This document shows positions 61,873 through 64,000 of a stretch of DNA of 64,000 nt, one piece after another; the stretch's first letter is position 1; every line of letters starts with the position of its first letter. Below the pieces are notes generated by a model. The model was not told where the DNA came from and ran no database searches. It saw only the letters and a list, made by a program, of their open reading frames with translations. Both the position numbers and the translations under genes were made by a program. Source of the stretch: Erythrobacter sp. HKB08 (lineage in GTDB: Bacteria; Pseudomonadota; Alphaproteobacteria; Sphingomonadales; Sphingomonadaceae); contig NZ_CP035310.1 in the NCBI RefSeq assembly GCF_004114695.1, positions 2,525,501-2,589,500 on the forward strand. Direction: 5' to 3'.

Positions 61873-62202
61873 ATGTCCGACGTAAACGAACGCATCTCCG
61901 GGCTGGTCGGCGAGAACGACGTGGTCCTTTTCATGAAGGGCACCCCGCTCTTCCCGCAGTGCGGCTTTTCGAGCCGCGCGGTTGCCATCCTCGATCATTG
62001 CGGCGTCGCCTATGAAAGCGTCGACGTGCTGCAGGACATGGAAATCCGCCAGGGCATCAAGACCTATTCGGACTGGCCGACGATCCCCCAGCTCTATGTG
62101 AAGGGCGAATTCGTCGGCGGCAGCGACATCATGATGGAAATGTTCGAAGCCGGCGAGCTGCAGGAAATGCTCGAGCAGAAGCAGGTCGCAAAAGCCGACT
62201 GA
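61873..62202 (+). CDS. grxD: Monothiol glutaredoxin, Grx4 family
   Basis: A 109-residue protein carrying the CGFS active site (Cys30, in PLFPQCGFSSRAVAIL) and the glutathione-binding segments WPTIPQLYVKGEFVGGSDI. Monothiol Grx4 proteins bind a shared [2Fe-2S] cluster with glutathione and deliver it to targets, often with BolA. It is the last gene of the DUF1476-bolA-grxD group and ends at a strong terminator. Confidence 0.96.
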   Translation: MSDVNERISGLVGENDVVLFMKGTPLFPQCGFSSRAVAILDHCGVAYESVDVLQDMEIRQGIKTYSDWPTIPQLYVKGEFVGGSDIMMEMFEAGELQEMLEQKQVAKAD

Positions 62203-62228
62203 ACGCTTCATCGGTTCTGACAAAGAGA

Positions 62229-62261
62229 AAGGCCCGGTTCGCCAGAACCGGGCCTTCTTTT
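62229..62261 (+). terminator. Rho-independent terminator after grxD
   Basis: GGCCCGGTTC pairs with GAACCGGGCC over ten bases around a four-base loop, extended by A-T pairs and followed by CTTTTT. It is the strongest terminator in the window. Confidence 0.95.
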
Positions 62262-62491
62262 TGGGTCGACGCTACCGGGAGACCAATGGCGGCGTCAGTC
62301 ATCGAGGACCAATCGATGCAAGCACAGATGCAGGCACCGTGCCAGATTTGCGTTTGGCCGCTTTTCCAGCGACTTCGATGGTTAGCGAATTCTTGATGCC
62401 GCCGGTTCTGTAAAAGCTTCCGACACCCGCATCCCGCTTCGCTGTCGTGAGCGCTTGGCAAAGCGGGCCGGCTGCTCCAAAGTCTCCCGCG

Positions 62492-63283
62492 ATGACCGAT
62501 GATCGTTTCGCGCACGCGCCCCATGCCGAGGGTATTCCCGCCGCCACAGTAGTCGTTTTCCGCCGCGCCGCCGATGGCGGGCCGCCGGAAATCCTGATGA
62601 CCGTGCGATCGCGCTCGATGTCCTTCGCGGGCGGTGCGGCGGTCTTTCCCGGCGGCCGCGTCGACGAGGCGGACTTCGAGCTGGCAAAGACGCTCGACAG
62701 CGATATCGAGCAGGACGAGCTCGCCCACCGTGTCGCAGCGATCCGCGAAACGCTGGAGGAAACCGGTCTCGCCATCGGCATGCGCGGCGAGGTCGACGCG
62801 AGCCTTGCCGGCAAGGCGCGCGAATTGCTGCTTGAGCGCGGCGAGCTCGCACCGGTGCTGGACAAGATGGGCTGGCAGCTCGACCCGTCCGAAGTCCTGC
62901 CCTTCGCTCGCTGGTTTCCCAAGAACGAGAAGCTGTCGCGCGTGTTCGATACGCGTTTCTATCTCGCCGATCTCGGCACCGGCGCGGTCGATATCACTGT
63001 CGACCAGACCGAGAATGTCCGCCTGTTCTGGACCACCGCCCAAGGCGCGCTCGACAGGTCCGAGACCGGCGAGCTGACAATCATCTACCCAACCCGCCGC
63101 AACCTCGAAAGGCTCGCGCAGTTCACCGACTTCGCCCAGGCGGCGGACGATTGCCGCCGGCATCCGGTGCGCACGATCACGCCGTTCCTTTCCGAGGAAG
63201 ACGGGCAGCGCTGGCTGCGCATCCCCGATGACGCGGGCTATCCGGTGACCGGCGAGCCGCTCGATGCGGTGATGCGCGGCTAA
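62492..63283 (+). CDS. NUDIX hydrolase with an interrupted Nudix box
   Basis: A 263-residue nucleoside-diphosphate-X hydrolase. The Nudix box is split: PGGRVDEADFELA near residue 53 supplies the G-x5-E part, and AAIRETLEETGLAIG near residue 85 the RE-x2-EE part. The roughly 20-residue insert between them is typical of the NUDT19-like (CoA-diphosphatase-type) subgroup. The N-terminus HAEGIPAATVVVFRRAADGG fits. ATG 62492 was chosen as an earlier ATG gives unrelated residues. The region 62264-62491 upstream has no convincing gene. Confidence 0.88.
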   Translation: MTDDRFAHAPHAEGIPAATVVVFRRAADGGPPEILMTVRSRSMSFAGGAAVFPGGRVDEADFELAKTLDSDIEQDELAHRVAAIRETLEETGLAIGMRGEVDASLAGKARELLLERGELAPVLDKMGWQLDPSEVLPFARWFPKNEKLSRVFDTRFYLADLGTGAVDITVDQTENVRLFWTTAQGALDRSETGELTIIYPTRRNLERLAQFTDFAQAADDCRRHPVRTITPFLSEEDGQRWLRIPDDAGYPVTGEPLDAVMRG

Positions 63284-63357
63284 GCCTCTCACTTTCCCTG
63301 CGGAACAGGCGGCAGGCCTCCCCGTTGGATTGGCAAATCCGACGAACAGGAGCCCTC

Positions 63358-64000
63358 ATGTCGCAACTCGAAACCATCAACCCCGCAACCGAAGAGCCGA
63401 TCCAGTCCTACGACGTGCAGTCATGGGACGAGGTGAAGTCGTCGATCGAGCGCTGCCAGTCCGCATTCGAGGACTGGAGGCTGAATTCGCATGAAGAGCG
63501 GGGAGAGGTGCTCAAGGCTATCGCGGCGAAGTTCCGCGAGAAGAAGGAAAACCTCGCACAGCTCATGACCCGCGAAGTCGGCAAGCTGTTGCGCGACAGT
63601 CGCGACGAAGTCGAACTATGCGCCGCGATCTGCGAATGGACCGCCGAGAACGGCCCGAAAGAACTCGCCGACGACGAGCGCGAATACCCGGACGGGCGCA
63701 AGGGCGTCGTGACCTATTCGCCGATCGGCGTCGTCTACGGCATCCAGCCGTGGAACTTCCCGGCCTACCAGGTCGTGCGCTATTCCATCGCCAGCCTCAT
63801 GGCGGGCAATGGCGTGCTGCTGAAGCATGCAGAGAACTGCACAGGCAGTGGCTTAGCCATCAAGGACATCTACGAGGAGGCGGGGCTGCCCGAAGACCTC
63901 TTCACCGTCCTGCTGGTCGACCATGACACTTCGAACAAGGTGATCGAGCACGATTTGGTTCGCGGTGTCACGTTGACCGGAAGCGACGGCGCCGGGCGCG
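63358..64000 (+). CDS. Aldehyde dehydrogenase, probably succinate-semialdehyde type, cut by right edge
   Basis: The first 214 codons of an NAD(P)-dependent aldehyde dehydrogenase. ETINPATEEPIQSYDVQSWD opens it. PIGVVYGIQPWNFPAYQVVR holds the catalytic Asn (WNFP), and VLLKHAENCTGSGLAIKDIY lines the cofactor site. The later GSDGAGR corresponds to the G-S-x-x-x-G cofactor motif. The catalytic cysteine lies beyond the window. The pattern resembles succinate-semialdehyde dehydrogenase (Sad/YneI-like) rather than betaine aldehyde types. ATG 63358 follows ACAGGAG. Confidence 0.9.
   Translation, partial: MSQLETINPATEEPIQSYDVQSWDEVKSSIERCQSAFEDWRLNSHEERGEVLKAIAAKFREKKENLAQLMTREVGKLLRDSRDEVELCAAICEWTAENGPKELADDEREYPDGRKGVVTYSPIGVVYGIQPWNFPAYQVVRYSIASLMAGNGVLLKHAENCTGSGLAIKDIYEEAGLPEDLFTVLLVDHDTSNKVIEHDLVRGVTLTGSDGAGR

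Noticed and set aside
62264-62491. Possible minus-strand peptide gene upstream of the NUDIX gene
   Set aside because: The open stretch has no start codon with a ribosome-binding site and its third positions are not G/C-rich as in true genes here; I treat the region as non-coding.

Overview
This is a gene-dense, high-GC stretch of a bacterial chromosome, almost certainly an alphaproteobacterium of the order Sphingomonadales and probably an Erythrobacter/Qipengyuania-type member. The indications are a GcrA cell-cycle regulator, a DUF1476 (ATP synthase zeta-subunit) protein, a CrtZ carotenoid hydroxylase, DUF481/DUF1993/DUF3142 proteins and abundant acyl-CoA dehydrogenases. I see no rRNA, CRISPR array, insertion sequence or prophage. 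One tRNA, tRNA-Ser(CGA), is present. No gap between genes exceeds 300 bases.

Layout. 1-12078 is a fatty-acyl or related acyl-CoA catabolic island: a multifunctional enoyl-CoA hydratase/3-hydroxyacyl-CoA dehydrogenase (cut by the left edge), a class-C beta-lactamase-fold esterase, an acyl-CoA ligase, a double-headed TetR regulator, and a tightly coupled operon of three acyl-CoA dehydrogenases with two MFS transporters. 12225-17924 holds a winged-helix protein, an outer-membrane barrel, two small secreted proteins, a second serine hydrolase and an MscS channel. 17948-21384 is a Rieske oxygenase/FAD-oxidoreductase pair with a divergent TetR and a palindrome between them. 21364-25468 has an amino-acid permease, an SDR, tRNA-Ser, HspQ and an ABC-2 permease. 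25554-28424 has gcrA and a compact modABC molybdate operon. 28457-33543 holds DUF1993, DUF481, a DUF3142 lipoprotein that appears to start at an ATT codon, a 712-residue unknown and a spermidine-synthase-like protein.

33612-49141 carries the classical RNA/translation operon (rimP-nusA-ylxR-infB-rbfA and truB-rpsO-pnp), split by a block with glpD, an M50 protease, tdk and an AbgT transporter, and with two PaaI thioesterases and DUF1697 between infB and rbfA. 49334-50608 has two secreted/membrane unknowns, one a metalloprotease-like protein with an altered zinc motif.

The most interesting region is 50739-55517. It is a sigma-54-controlled phage-shock (Psp) locus: pspF, a near-consensus -24/-12 promoter, a 50-residue peptide gene, pspA with a possible in-frame N-terminal extension, pspB and pspC. 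Then come six consecutive small genes, each encoding one membrane segment followed by a PspB-like coiled-coil signature, most joined by start/stop overlaps. They look like a tandem expansion of PspB-type membrane adaptors, which would make this an elaborated envelope-stress system.

55542-64000 returns to housekeeping genes: sufE, DUF454, crtZ, a thioesterase, leuC/leuD with a small membrane ORF between them, a quinone oxidoreductase, a DUF1476-BolA-Grx4 group, a NUDIX hydrolase and an aldehyde dehydrogenase cut by the right edge.
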